A DNA stretch of 64,000 bases from Stenopsyche tienmushanensis (GCA_008973525.1 WACJ01000502.1:1364001-1428000); one strand, 5' to 3'; shown: positions 1 through 13,500, numbered from the stretch's first letter. The notes: generated from the sequence alone by a model not told the origin. Numbers and translations are program-made.

Positions 1-2469
1 TCGAAGATTATTTCATCCCTCATTTATAGTATGATTGATACTAAATAAAAACACATTTCAAATTTATATTTATATATGAAAGACCATGCTGTATGCTTGG
101 GATCAAAGACTTGTAGATAAACAGACTTACAAACTCTCAGTCGATCCTTGGAATTCTTTATACATCGAATAGTTTATTGGACTGAAAGGTTTCGGCAAAG
201 ACTTATTGGATATTGCAATATTTTATTTTAAGGGTTGAAACTGCAATATAAAATTACCAGAGTAATAAATTTACTCTTTAAATAAACTGATTTGATTTCT
301 ACAAATATTGTACAAGCATCAAAAGAGAGTTTTGTATCGACTTACTAGTATTTTGATACAAACGCGAATGAATTTTTTTTATTCAAATTGTTATTAAATG
401 CTCTTTTTATAGGACTATTGTCAATCACTTTGACTTTCTAATCATTACGTATAAATATTTTTTAATGTGATTTCCAAACACTTCTCCAATAATTTTGATC
501 CCAAGATGATTAAGTTTGGAGTTCAACAGTTAATTCAATAAAATTTAAACGTTAAATTTTTCCGTGGGAACATTCGATGTTTCTTAAATTTAATAAAATA
601 TATAAAGAAAATCTAAAATTTACGTTGTATATTTTTTAGCAATTTTATGCATTTAATGTCAGGTCTTTGAACCGTTATTTTTTCATTTCAATTTTTTAAG
701 CATTTATATCGGTTCGGCTATGGTTTTTGTTCAAGAAAAAATAACGGTTTTACCGATTATCGGTTATCAATTTCGTTCCGGTTCGAATATCTGATAAATG
801 TAAATTATTATTGTATTATTACATCAAACTATTTTAATTTAACAATTTGTAGTAATTTCAAATATTAGATATCATACCGTAAAGAAAGTTTATCATGAAT
901 GCCTCGAAAATATATGATTTCAATGTTTGTTACAAGCTAGAAACCTAAAGAATTTAATTAAACTTTCTAAAAGCAACGTCCCATCGTGAAAATAAACCCT
1001 CTCGCCCCATAGTACTTAACTGTGAAAGGAAGAAAGGTAACGAATGTTTATTGAAATGATAGCAAATTGAAACGCAATTTTCCTTACAAAAATTGCGCCG
1101 AGGACCTCTTTTACAGCCCTGACCCAAATGTTAGCAGCCGTCTTCACGGTACGTAAATACATATTTTACCGAGTTCATCCACAACGCGTGTCTAATAGGG
1201 TCAGCGGCCTATTACAGGCTGGGGGAAGATGAAAATTACATTTTTGTTTCAGAAGGGCCTTCGTCCTGGATGTAACGCGATCCATCAAAGTATCCGCCGT
1301 ACGTTATAACCGAGTTATCTTCCGCTTTTGAAAGAAGAAAGAAACTCATTCGCCCGGCGGTGGTGCGCTTCCGCCCGGGTGAAAGGTTTATTGCAAATTA
1401 GTTTAGGTTTGGCTTCCTTGCGACATGTTCAAGAAGGCGAAGGCATAAATATGTGTCTGCAGGAGCGAATAGGGTCGAGTATAAGCTCAGCTGGCATCAA
1501 AGAGTTTTCTTTAATATGGCGGCTTTGGATAAGTCCTCGGGCCATGGGATTAGTTTTGCATATCACCTCGTCGCGAAATCACCCAAGTAATGGCTTCGAT
1601 TCCAGGGAATAGCGCTTCGAGGAAGTTCCGATGATAACGATCCACCATTGCGTTTGCTCATGGAATCCGACGGGAAGAGGTCCTCTTACGTAAAAGGACT
1701 AAAAAAAGTAATAAACGCGACGAAATGAGTGGATTTTGGAGAACAATGGTATCAAAGATCAACATGAATGCCATAAACATAACAAGGTTAATAATTCTTA
1801 AAACTATAAGATTTATATACAACTTAGCAATTAAAACAGTATTAAAATGATTACTATATTTACAAAATTAGCATGAATGAGGATTGCCTTATTTTAGAAC
1901 CTTTGAATGAAATTGTATCCAGAATTCCAGGAATAAATGTAGAAATTCAATAATTATTATATTGGATGAAATACAATTTGACTAAGATGGATCAAATTTA
2001 TATTCGAAAAAAAGTATATTCGAAACGTAACCGATGATCATTCTTTAGGGAATATCTACGCAATTCGCAACCTTATTTCAAGATAGCATATTACATTATT
2101 ACAAGACAATGATTGTATTCACTACAAAATTTAAAAAACACCTAAATATACTACTTGATTGACTCTTGTAAGTCAAATTACAAAATTTTACTGATATGAT
2201 AAATCATCAATGGATTTGATGGAAAAATATGATTGATGCTTTTAAAGATGATGGGATCTAAGAAAATACTGATGTAAATGAAGATATGTCACTCGCATAT
2301 AAAGATGCGTAAATTTAAGCTAAAAATATATAATTCATATGGTTTATATCGTAATATAAATGCAACACCTGATTAGTGTTTCCGTGAGAACGCTTGGATA
2401 AATGATAAAGATGGATGCAAAACTGATGCAACTTTTTTTAATGAACCCGATTCATTATACACTATATTA
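1..2469. other. Unassigned AT-rich DNA with a GC-richer stretch at about 1020-1720
   Basis: I see no gene, RNA or recognisable transposon here. Most of it is AT-rich low-complexity sequence. From about 1020 to 1720 the GC content rises and a 94-codon plus-strand frame is open (1328-1612), but its translation resembles no family I know and its start has no supporting context. The stretch could be a conserved non-coding island or an old repeat. Confidence 0.4.
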
Positions 2470-2895
2470 TACAGGTTGTTTTGCACATAGACTGATAATT
2501 TTTTTTTTAGGGTTAAGGGAGTCTTTTGCTATGTTTCACACATAGTTCCTATGTCCTATGTGTCAGGGTTGTCAAAATAGATTTTTTTTCAATATTTCGG
2601 AAAAACAGTCAAAATTTCTGTTTTTATATTTTGCATTACATTTTTGATCTAAATAAATCATCATTTTATGCAATATTTTGCATTACATTTTTGATCTAAA
2701 TAAATCATCATTTTATGCAATATTTTGCATTACATTTTTGATCTAAATAAATCATCATTTTATGCAATTGATTAAAAAAATACTTCTGGGCTTCCAAAGT
2801 CAAATAAAATATGCAAAATCTATGTGTGAAACGTAGCAAAAGACCCCCTAACTCCAAAAAATATTTTGTCGGTCTATGTGCAAAGCACCCTATAA
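2470..2895. mobile_element. MITE with about 75-bp terminal inverted repeats
   Basis: The left arm, from 2470 (acaggttgttttgcacatag onwards) to about 2545, is matched in reverse complement by the right arm, about 2820-2895, with roughly 80 percent agreement by eye. Shared landmarks are the TTTGCACATAG block, a T-rich stretch, GTCTTTTGCTA and TTTCACACATAG. Both ends sit in TATA-like sequence, which suggests a TA or TATA target duplication. There is no transposase frame, so this is a non-autonomous DNA element. Half of a second copy lies at 48302-48480. The superfamily cannot be fixed from the ends alone. Confidence 0.7.
2627..2767. repeat. Tandem repeat, 47-bp unit, three copies
   Basis: The unit begins TATTTTGCATTACATTTTTG and ends TTTATGCAA. 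Copies start at 2627, 2674 and 2721 and appear identical over their full length. It lies inside the MITE at 2470-2895, so the array probably expanded after or during the life of that element. A minus-strand 63-codon frame that crosses it is a by-product of the repeat. Confidence 0.9.
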
Positions 2896-4079
2896 ACAAA
2901 TTACATAGATTTGTAAATTCACCTATATATTTTTCCAGTTAATGAAACAAGCATTTGGAAATCAAGATTTAAAGTCCAAGCAAAGTGAATTCATATTTTC
3001 ATCTATTTTGCATGTATTGAAACGGAAAGCTTATCACAATGGCAGTCTAGTATTTATATTTTCCCCCTTGGTTTAAAGGGCTGAGCCCTAAAAATATCAG
3101 TTACCTCGGACCTTGTTTTTTCCTGAAAGGTTCTATCTTTTATAACAGCTATTATACAATACTCCCTTGATGATTTTCAAATTTTGTTTTTCCATCCTTT
3201 GTGAATATATAGTGTCGAGCTCTGAATTTGAGGATAAATATGTTATTCTCAAATATGCACATTATTACCATAAAATAGGGATACACACATAAATCCTGGG
3301 TTAAATCTGAATGGTCATATAATATATCAAAATAAAAGTATGACCTTAGAATCATCAAGAATATCTTATTTTTACCTGCTGATCTGAAATTATTTTATTA
3401 TTAAATATGTTATTTTACAAGATGTCATTAGGGTTATATAATATAAATACATTGCGAGTCCAATTTTATTTCTGTATAATCATGAATAGACATATTGACA
3501 GTTGGATGCAGAACAGATGTTCGAACTGTCAATGTAAATGGTGCCATTTGACTGTATTAAGTCCATTAAATCCTTATTTTATTAGTAAGCATATATTATA
3601 AAAGTATTTCTTAAGGTTTTCCTATAAATAATACTTTTGGTGATGATTTTCCAAGCGTTGATATCATACGAAGTAATATAACATCACAAAAATTAATTCC
3701 GCTATATGAAATGGTTCTTCAATATAGCCATGAATCGATATCCATAGACGTAACTCATGTAAATTGCACCCAAAGTTTAATATGGCTAAACGCATAATTC
3801 GATATGAATATAATAAAAAAATATCGGATGGGTTCGGAGTGTAATATATAATGAGACGTTACTCTGCAGATTCTGCCCCCATTATGGGGTAGATCTTTCA
3901 ATATGGCGCTAGTAAAATTTTACGTGCTCGATCCTTCCACTCTTCGAAGAGTCAATTCATAGATGTCTTATCTACTCCCGTCTCTTTGGCGGTGGGGTGG
4001 AATCTCCTGCACCCCTAGACTCTTGTACCCGAGGGTACTCGATTAGTAGTAAACCTCAATCACATATCCTATGTAAATA
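2896..4079. other. Unassigned AT-rich DNA
   Basis: Two short open frames (3152-3358 minus and 3407-3601 plus) have no recognisable content. No repeat or RNA gene is evident apart from the start of the repeat-like sequence near 3870. Confidence 0.4.
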
Positions 4080-4240
4080 TTATCTCCATCGGGAGGAAGT
4101 CTCTGCTCGCTAGCGTTTCGCTTCAGGTTCGAATCCAGAGCACCTCAATCGGGTTAGAACCCGAATGTCGCGGGGGAAGGAATCCCATAAAAGGCGGGAT
4201 GTGTCGCTCTTAATGCCCTCAGGCCTTGAGTTTTAATAAG
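4080..4240 (+). repeat. SINE-like repeat with pol III B-box-like motif
   Basis: A GGTTCGAATCC motif at about 4125-4135 matches the RNA polymerase III B box of tRNA-derived SINEs. It is followed, near 4184, by a tail beginning CCCATAAAAGG and continuing through a GTCGCTCT / AGGCCTTGAG block. A related tail occurs at 8930-8970 and after the SINE at 16185. The GC-richer sequence upstream, to about 3870, may be part of the same unit. No clear A box was found, so the 5' limit is uncertain. Confidence 0.5.
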
Positions 4241-4617
4241 TTGATTCCCTTCTCTGGAGAGCTGTAATAAAACGCGAATGCCAAATTAGGGAGTCACTTT
4301 GTCCCACGCGCGTCAATACGGATCGGAAACTTGATATGAAGGACTATAAAATAATTTTATTAATATTGCTAGCCCACATGTACGGGCTGGAATAACCTCA
4401 GATAGCTATATTTACATCAGATTGGGATTTCCAACGCGATTTTATCATATAGATATGGATATGGCAAAGAACATATTCGATGAGAATCAATTTCGCGTAC
4501 AAAGGCTTTCGTATGATTTTGGGTGTATCGAGTATAAACGTAAAATATTTTGATTATATTGACATTAAAATATTCTACAGAAATTTATTTTTAAGTTGAT
4601 TTTAAGTTAAGAATAGC

Positions 4618-4662
4618 ACTATAGCAAATATTGCTAGCAGATACTATAGCAAATATTGCTAG
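4618..4662. repeat. Direct duplication of a 20-bp palindromic unit
   Basis: ACTATAGCAAATATTGCTAG occurs at 4618-4637 and again at 4643-4662 with 5 bp between. The core TAGCAAATATTGCTA is itself a near-perfect inverted repeat, so each copy could form a small hairpin or bind a dimeric protein. Confidence 0.85.
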
Positions 4663-4865
4663 AGTATGTTAATGATTTTTATTGTTCCTGATTTTTTAAA
4701 AAAAGTTTGGGTTCGAATCCAGATTGTTATAAATAAGTTTCACCATACAAAAATAATTGTCGAATGTCAGAAATAATAATAGATTAAATACATAATCTCA
4801 ATTCAGATTTACGCTAATAAGATTGATAAAGTCGGGTCGCTTGCAAGTGATAACGATGTATAGTA

Positions 4866-5364
4866 TCAGGTTGAGTCAGAAATAACTGCCGGCGAAAAGA
4901 AACTGTTAAAATTATTCGGTTTTATCCTTGATTAGTCATTCGTATTGGTGAGTATAGCATATCATTAGATAGGTATGAGTTCTATCAGTCTTTTGACAAT
5001 AGTTAACTATGTCACATATTATGTTATAGTATTTTTTTATCCGTAAAATGGACATTCAAAAAGCGCATTTTCATCATATAATGCTGAAAATGCGCTGAAA
5101 AAAGTTAAAACAAAACAACAATGGTACGGATTTGGCTGAAAAAATGCGATATATACGGCGAAAAAGCTGGATTGGATGTGTAATTGCCATATGTCTCCTT
5201 TCACGGCAAAAAAAAATTATTGCTATTTTTAAACAGAATAATTATTGGAGATGAAAAATGGGTAACATACGATAATGTTGTATACAAAAGACAATGGCTT
5301 GAAAAAAATCAAAAATAATGAGGAAGTTTAACAAAAAACGGCCATTATTTATGACTCAGCCTAA
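4866..5364 (+). mobile_element. Mariner element, internally deleted, with terminal inverted repeats
   Basis: The left end reads TCAGGTTGAGTCAGAAATAA directly after a TA (4864-4865). The right end, in reverse complement, reads TTAGGCTGAGTCATAAATAA and is followed by TA (5365-5366). These are matching mariner-type inverted repeats with the expected TA duplication. The element is 499 bp, against about 1.3 kb for a full mariner, so most of the transposase gene is missing. Transposase remnants inside confirm the family and the plus orientation. Confidence 0.85.
5048..5309 (+). pseudogene. Mariner transposase remnant (N-terminus plus catalytic-core fragment)
   Basis: Mariner transposase binds the element ends and cuts with a D,D34D catalytic triad. 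Translation from the ATG at 5048 gives MDIQKAHFHHIML, matching the usual mariner start (helix-turn-helix region). A second piece at 5241-5309 reads IIGDEKWVTYDNVVYKRQW, the conserved block holding the first catalytic aspartate (GDEKW). Between them the frame is broken and shortened, and nothing follows that matches the later DNARPH and SPDLAPSDY blocks. The copy is dead and about a quarter of the usual 345 residues survives. Mariner membership is certain by motif; the subfamily is not determined. Confidence 0.85.
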
Positions 5365-8129
5365 TATTATAGTTCAATCAATACTTCATCATCAATCAAA
5401 TAGCTACGCGTAAACAAAGAGCATAATTTATTTTCATATTGATAAACGTATCAAGCCTTCACTCGTTATATCGACTCGAAATTCAGATCGAATTTGTACA
5501 ACGGAAGTCGCACGTCATAGTAGCTTAAGCGGCTACTATATTATCATATATAAACATTATTAGTTCGAATTAAAATCTTTACTATATTTCATCAAAAGTT
5601 TATCTTCAAAGCGCACAAAACTGACGACTGTTTAATTTTGAAAAAAACTCGTTTGTCCAGAAAGCATCTGCGAAGCTTTTAAAAAATTAAATATTCATGA
5701 AATTTAATGCACGTTTCACCGCGAAAACTTATGAAAAATGTGCCTGTTGTAATAAAACGGGATAAATTATCGCCGCCAAATTTATATCCCGTCAAATTGA
5801 TTTCGCAAAATAAAACATCGCTAATCCCGGCAAACGAACAAATTTGTTTCTACGTGAGACTCAATTTTAGCAACCACAGATAAATAACACAATTTTGACC
5901 GTTCGTCCGGTCCATTAATTTTTTGAGCCATTAACTTTTAGATTAAAATTATTAAATGTGGATGGCGAGTAATGCCTGCAAGAGGTTTAATAATACATTA
6001 TGCAGAATAACGACGTCAAAACGTTTGTGGGGTCGGTCGCACCCCGGCGTACGGGTGCCATTATTTTGATATATTTTTAACGAATCGAACCGAAAGGATT
6101 GGCCATTAGACCAATGAAAACGACATTAAATTGTGTCTTCGTACTGGAAGATCCTCTTTGTACAATCGTAGGACAATAGTATTACACTAACTAATGATTC
6201 AGACGAGTCACCCTCGAGATAAGCCGACATATCGAATTGTTGAAGATACAATCTATAATGGTTTGGGGGTTCCCCGTAACATGACCCTATCTAATCATTT
6301 TTAATTGCTGCACAGCCCCTATTTTTGTACCATTAAGATGTTGCTTATAAACCATGAAAAAAATGCTTAAAAAACTACAGATTTCAATTATTTTTATAGT
6401 CTCGTAGACACGTTAGTGAATAAATTTCAGAAAAGCACCTGATCAAGACTATACATACTATCTTTATTGAGCTATTATTCAATGAGGTCTTAAAAAAAGA
6501 GGCAATTTTCTTAAAATATTTTGGCACTATGCAAAATTTTTAATCTTCATAAACACAGAATATTGAAAAAATAAATTGTCGTTTTTAATGGTACATCATT
6601 AAATTTGGATTTATAAAATCCATCATGTAAAATAATAATCATTCTTAAAAGATACATTTAGAAAATTAATTTTTTATGGCTTATTGATTTCTTTGCGATT
6701 TCAGTACAATTGTTATAAGGGGGAGTTTAAGAATTTAAGAACTTCAATTGTAATTTATTATTCAGAGATAAATACTGATTTATTTGATTTATACTCTCGT
6801 TTCATAATGAGTGGTTTGAATGTTTTTCAGGAGCAATCTTATAAAAATACTTTCAATCAATTTCTGCTGTTAAAAACAATGCTAATGGTACATTTTTCTT
6901 AGCTTAAATTTAACGATGATACGTACTATGTAACAAATCAGCTCCTTAATATCCGAAATTTCCAGCATCTACTCGGTAATTGACTGCCAAATTTTGACGT
7001 GGGATCCCGCCGAACATCGCATCTCTTTTAATATCCATATAGCCGTTTTACGGACATCCATTAGATGCGATGGGGCGCAAATGGTTCGTGCTTAATATCT
7101 CTGATTGATCGATTGGTACAACCGGGACGGGTACCGAAAAACACATTGCCGTGGACCCGGGGACCCCTGCTCCATAAATAGGTCCCCAGGCACGGGCGAT
7201 ATAGAGCCCACTTTCATAATCCCTAGATTTAGACATAAGGTTATCTCCGGTCCCGTGGCGTTATTCACAGCACGCCCGGTTAACTGTTATGAATGTGGGG
7301 GGTGAGTCAGGGGTGGCAACCGGCGTTGGGCATACTTAGATTGGATAAACGGAAGTAAGTACTTCACGTGTATTATAGAAAGGGAATGCCTTATGCAACC
7401 GTTTGGACCGCTTTTGACAGCAATTTCTCGCCGAACTTGACTAACAGGACCTTAAAAGGATAAAATAAACGCTGCACTATTTTTATTTAAATCCTCAAAG
7501 TATTAACTTTTGAATGAAATTGCACTTTAGAGGGAATTTATTGTAGAAAAATCGGATCGTATCGATTTTCATGACTATTAAAAAGCATGCATTTTCTTCC
7601 AAAATTTAAAATAAATGTATATCTGTCTCCAAATCTATGAGAGAATATATAAATATTTCACCACAGGGAGTAACTTCGATACTTAAGATTTGAATCGATG
7701 TAATGATAAGACTATTTGTAGCACAACTGTTATACAGGAGAGGGAACACACGCAGATGTATACAAATAAAGGGAAATCAAATACTTATTATTGTACAGAA
7801 TTCTGAAAAACTGAGACTTTATATATATATTTTTCTGCGAAGTGTATACAGTTATAAAATTGGCAAAACTTTAAATATACATATTTTTAATACACTCTCA
7901 AAAACACTATCAAGCACGTACCGAACACGTGTCTATCCCTGGCAACAAATATTGCACATATCTCTTTTAATATATGATGGGTAAATATTTTGCGTTATGT
8001 GTGTAATTGTGAGTTTTTAGAGAGAAAGCGTCCACTTTTTTCCATGCTGGAGATGTTATAGCTGTGCTTAAAGAAATGGTTCAGTGTCGTGAAGTCTCGC
8101 AGCTGAGTTGCCCTTTTCATTAAGAATTA
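5365..8129. other. Unassigned DNA with a GC-richer island at about 6955-7450
   Basis: AT-rich sequence with no gene I can support. The island at 6955-7450 is markedly GC-richer and holds open frames on both strands (7048-7236 minus, 7105-7305 plus) with no recognised content. A 7-bp inverted repeat, GGGGACC at 7159-7165 and GGTCCCC at 7181-7187, lies in its middle. It is a candidate conserved non-coding island, on composition only. Confidence 0.35.
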
Positions 8130-8441
8130 TCTTTATGTCCGACAGAAAGACTTTTTTCTCTAGATAACTCTTTATTCAACACGAGCGAGATCTGGCTGCG
8201 GGAAGGACGTCCTCCCGTAACCAAGGTTAACCGACGACTCTTCCCGGCAACGGTGTACGCACAAGAAGCGATCGATCGGTATTGCAGACGCACTGTGCCC
8301 GCAGCGCTATAGAAGATGGCGTCGTTAAAATAACACATTGCGCCTAAAGAGAGATGGAAGATGTTGCCGTTAATCTAGTGAATTAAATCTGCTCAGATTA
8401 ACAGCGCCATTGCATGGGAAAAACAATTCGTCCACACTACA
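8130..8441 (-). mobile_element. Solo LTR, truncated at one end (LTR family A)
   Basis: This minus-strand LTR starts at 8441 (TGTAGTGTGGAC on the minus strand) and is cut short near 8130. It contains GCTCAGATTAACAGCGCCAT, GATCGATCGGT, GGCAACGGTGTACGC and the hairpin region GGCTGCGGGAAGGACGTCC, followed on the minus strand by AATAAAGAGTTATCTAGAGA, a likely poly(A) signal. The same blocks recur in the copies at 10335, 16446, 35733 and 49418. No internal retroelement sequence adjoins it. It is probably a solo LTR that later lost its 3' end. Confidence 0.75.
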
Positions 8442-10334
8442 ATATTTAATATATCTTTTATATTACTGATTTTTATGAATTGTCTAATATTGATATATTT
8501 ATGATATAAGTCTTACATATAGTATATTATGATGGCATGATGATAGAAAAATGATAGAAAAAATGCAATTGATTAAACCCTTAAACGGGTCAGTCATAGG
8601 ATTTAAATCCGAAATCCAGTGATTCAAAAAGAGCATTCTTACACGTTGAGTTCAGAGACAGACAGAGAAGGAGAGAGCATCTTACAGGTCGAAGATTGTA
8701 AATAGAAGACAGAGACTGAAAGAATATCGTGAGTATCGTACGATTATATAGATCGTTAACTCAAATTTATCAACTAATAATGATAATGACCGAATATTGT
8801 ATACTATCGACAGATTTTTTTTATATACAAACTTCATACACGCTGCGACGATCCTGACAGAGAAATGGATTTATATGGATGATAAATGGCAGATATACAT
8901 GATGATTATTTATACAATTGTCCCATAAAAGGATTGCCAAAAGTCACTCAAGCCATAGCTCTTGGTTAATCATTCTAGCTAACTCTCTTAACATCCGTAC
9001 ACATGCCAATTGGACGTACGAAACACTATTTGCATATGCTCGCATGCAAAAATATATTTATATTTGATTCTACGTCTTTGAATTCATTTAAAAAATATTA
9101 TTATCATAAATTCAACTGATCTTATGAATCATGAAGCGAGAACGATGTACTTACTTAAACCAAAAATAATCAATTACTCAATGTCAAAGATCTATCAAAT
9201 TCTATAAATATTTAGATTTAATCCCCATTTGTTATTAAATTTGACGAAAAAGTATTCCATACGATCATCTGCATAAGATTGCATGCTGCGGTTTATTTAG
9301 ACAGAGACCATGTGCTCTTTACAATTGCTTGCACAAGGTAAATATTTACTGACAATTACTCGAAAATTTTCTGTATTTTTAGACAAATATTTTCTTTTCA
9401 CATCGAATTTTCTCTGATCGTGTTTTAATTATAACACAAAACCGAATATAATCCATACGTGCTCGTCGAAACGAGCACAGTATGATGCAAAGATCGAACG
9501 TGCTCTGAAGCTTGTTAGAAAATAAAATCACCGATCTTGTAAATTGAACGCAATGACGATATCATTAACTCTTATAATATATATATTTTTTTAAATTATT
9601 ATATAATGTTATGCAATTTGAGTGTAATGAGCGTCCCGCGTTCGTGTGAGCAAACGACGCCATTACATCCTCACAATGCAGTTTTGATTGTATGACAAAA
9701 TTACAGTCGTTCAAAGAGTTACTTTTTGAATTCATTGAATAACACTTAGATTCCATAATAAAAATAATGATATATTACGTCTGCTGTGTATCATTCGTCT
9801 CAAGCGTCTTGCTTATTGGCTTGTTCTTAAATTTGCAGACGCACTGCTTATAATTGAGACCAGAGTAATAAGTTTTCTTTTTGAAAAACTTCGTTAAAAG
9901 CTGACGAAAAATAATTTTGATTTATTCTAAAGCTCTCGTCTTTACGGCGGAGAGGCTTTAAGGCATAGTTGGGAATAAATTTAGGGGCATTAAATTGTAC
10001 CGCTTTGATATATTAGCAGCGTAGATGTAAAAATGACGGAGACTGTGAATATATAATGCGGAATATTTCATATTCAAAATCGAGTTTGTACTTCGAGCAA
10101 TGAAATTATTTAAAGAAAGCCTTTTACAAATGTTTTCAAAAAAGCTACGAATTCGTCTGAGTTGACTCTTGATGGGATTCATGTTGGCTAAAACGCCTTT
10201 ATGGAATTATTAATAAAAATTAATATTAAAATCTTTAGATGTTTTAAAATACGGCTCTATAATTGAAATTGAATTTTAAAAAATGATGCCTTGTATAAAA
10301 TACACTAAACTGATAAACATGTAGCATGGTTGAA
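8442..10334. other. Unassigned AT-rich DNA with a SINE-tail fragment and a small hairpin
   Basis: At 8931-8965, TCCCATAAAAGGATTGCCAA followed by AAGTCACTCAAG matches the 3' tail of the SINE at 16185-16385, so this is probably a truncated copy. At 9459-9478 an 8-bp perfect stem, GTGCTCGT and ACGAGCAC, encloses a CGAA loop. Short open frames (9565-9756 and 9958-10182, both minus) have no recognisable content. Confidence 0.4.
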
Positions 10335-10543
10335 TTGATCGCTTCTTTTGCGTACACCGTTGCCGATAGGGTGGTGACACGTAAGAGGCGGAAGTCGGGA
10401 GAACTCGTCGTTTAACCTTGGCTGCGAGAAGACGTCCTTCCCGCAGCCAGATATCTCGCTCTCGTGTTGAATAAAGAGCTATCTAGAGAAGAGAAGTATT
10501 TATGTTCAATGCCCCTCCACACTCGTCCATCTGTCCGGTTACA
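10335..10543 (+). mobile_element. Solo LTR, 5'-truncated (LTR family A)
   Basis: Plus-strand copy that begins inside the LTR at GATCGCTTCTTTTGCGTACA and runs through ACCGTTGCC, the hairpin region GGCTGCGAGAAGACGTCC (10420-10448), AATAAAGAGCTATCTAGAGA and ends GTCCGGTTACA at 10543. The 5' portion seen in other copies, with GTTAATCTGAGCAGAT, is missing. Confidence 0.7.
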
Positions 10544-13500
10544 TCATGGCCCGAAAGAAGAATGGACCTTTGCGCTAAAGCTGTCATCCTAACGAGAAAC
10601 CACCCCTGCTTCGTCCACCAATCTGTTCAACAAGTCGTTTAATATCTGCTGTGATTTTTTATAAAAACAACATATGATGTTTACTTTTCTTTTTACTTCT
10701 CTTCTTCGTCTGTCTTTTATCTTATTCCAACGAACGCGTTCCTAAAAATATAATGAACAGGTTTCATTTCCAGATTTGGAACCTTTGTATATTAGCTGTC
10801 TGAGGACTATATTTAACCTTTTCCTACAGGTGATGTATTTCGTACAATTATATAACTTAACAAAAATTGTTACATTTTAACCTCAACTATAGTTAATAAA
10901 AGCAATAGTGGTGTACTAAATACATATCATCGGCGAGCACAAGTATTTTTTTATCACAGTAAGGGATAGGTTAAGATTACCGAAAATTATAATTTGTATA
11001 GATAGAATTAGATCATTTTAATGCAATAAGTTAGAAAATTAAGGGATATTAGTTTTTAGATCAGATCGTGGTGCCAGAGAGAATCGAATGCTTTTTTGAT
11101 GTCGAAGAGTACTGTACCGCTACCTCTATTCGTATTATTTTTTTTCGAAACATATTCGTCCAATTCGCTCAAATGCAGGGCCGTAGAAGCTGAATTTCTT
11201 GTCATCAAATATTATATGCTTTTCGAATAATTTGCTCAAAATATAAATTAAATTAAACATCTGGCTGTAATTAATGAGAATACAGGCGGCAAAATACAGG
11301 TTTAAATTATTTAACAGTGTAAAAACGGTCAAATTTACGCATTAAGTATTATAAATATAGGATAAAATAAATTAGCTTTAAAGATCATTGAATTTAGGGT
11401 TGACTGTATTAATATAAATCCATGAAAACAATCATATTATCCTTTTGTATATAAGGTTGTAATCCCTTATTATTTATTTATATCTATTGGAATATCATTG
11501 ATTTACAAAGCTAATTTCAATCATATAGCTTTCAATTGGTAATTTTATCTAATGATTCTATTTTTACAGTACGCTATCATCCTAGTCAAAATTTGGGTTG
11601 CAGCATTATTTAGGAGGGTGGCAAGTACCATAAGATACATGATCAATCAAATTGTTGGTAAAGTAATAGCTGTGGTTCACACGCACAATATGATTATGAA
11701 TTGCATCTATTTCTCAAATAGATCTTCTTAATTGTCGTTGGGAATTAAGTTGGTTAAACGGGAATAGGGAATTAAAATGGATGTCCACTTGGCACAAATT
11801 GTTGCACGATTTTTTGAGTGGGGCTAGTATACAGTGTGATCATATTCACTTTTTTTATATTCGGATATAACAAACTTCGATGGGCTGCAAAATATTCATG
11901 CTTTGATGGAAATTGCTCCACTAAAAGGACTTAAGTGCTTTAAACAACAAATTGAGTAAACCGAGGATAAATGCAATTAGAAGGTATTATTAAGTCCGTC
12001 GTATAGCAAACCCAAATAGAAGTCCCTCTCAGCCTGAATGGCCTGCAAAGGTTGTTATCGATAATTGGCTATTAAAGCTTTCTATAAAGAGCGAGAGGAA
12101 ATGTGAACCGTGACCTACGGGGGCAAATTTCAGCATTCAACATCCAGAAGCCAATGACACGGGGCGAGTATTCTTGTCGTCCTTGCTGACATAATGGAGC
12201 GTGAAATTATGGTGATCCGGTCGAAAATTGCGTCCAATGTGTGTCATTACAATACCTACTACAGTTTTCTATATTCGCGTCATTAGCATAACAAAGCATC
12301 AGACGAAAGTAGTTAGCCACGCTGCCGAATGCCGATCAAATATGGATGATGCTGGTGAATGAGGCTCACTAAAAATAAGGCAGTGAAGGTGACTCTCTGT
12401 CTGAGCGATGAATGCCAAATGAGCCAATTTATAGCGAGAAAAACTATTGAGCTTATGCCGTCCGATTATAGAAAGACTTCCCTTCATTTACATATAAAAA
12501 TGGATAAAGCTTACTTTAATATCGCCTGAAAATTTTTCACCATCACGTATAAAAATATTGATTGCAAACCTTAAATCAGGGTTTCTCACACTTTTTCTGC
12601 AATGAAACACTTCGTAAATCATTTGGCATTTGTCGACAAATCTCTGTATAATATCTAAGGTGGGAAACCCCACCTTAGATAGTTGAATAACTCAGATATT
12701 CTCAAGATAAAGTATCAGCATGGTCTAAGAAACTTTCTAAGTACTTCCGCTTGAACTGCTTCCAACAATCAAGCTGCGCGTATCAATTTTGCTTGAACAT
12801 CGTATTTTTTTCCTATAAATATATTGTGACATGTCAGAAAGGCTTTGTTAAATATTGACTATTTTAGCATCGAAAACTTACATGCAAAGCAAAGACGTGC
12901 TACCGTAGATCTTTATACTAACATCCTGCTCAATCATGAATGTTGTTCTTATAATTTAAGTTCAAATAACTGATTCTCAAAATCAGCCGATATCCATATA
13001 TTATATGCATTTTATCAATATTTTAATTATGAATATGATGGCATGCTACCTGATTCTTGGAAACGACTTCAATACAAATGTGATAATTTATGACGCTCTT
13101 ATTGTGCAAAATTTCATTGTATACAAACAATATAAACATGATTTCAAAATTTAAGAGTGTGACACTATTATCTTATTGAATCATCGGGTAAGAATAATGC
13201 CAACCAGTTGGTCTTTATAAAGAAACCAAAATAAACGCAAGAGTGCCAAAATCCATTTGTAAAATATTCGCAACATAAATTCGACCCGATATAACACAAT
13301 GCTTTGAATTGCATCTGCACAAAAAAATGAAGATTGGCATTGAATTGAAAATGAGCCTCAAAATTCATCATGATCGTTAAAGTATGGCATCGGATGCCGC
13401 ACGAATTGTCGCATTATCAGATGGTGGAATTATTGGTGCATATATATGCAAACTCATAATGCATATTTATACTGTTACATTGTAATATGTTTCATGGGCG

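Noticed and set aside
1328..1612. 94-codon plus-strand frame as a gene
   Set aside because: No family resemblance, no start or splice context, and both strands have similar composition. Kept only as a note within the region entry.
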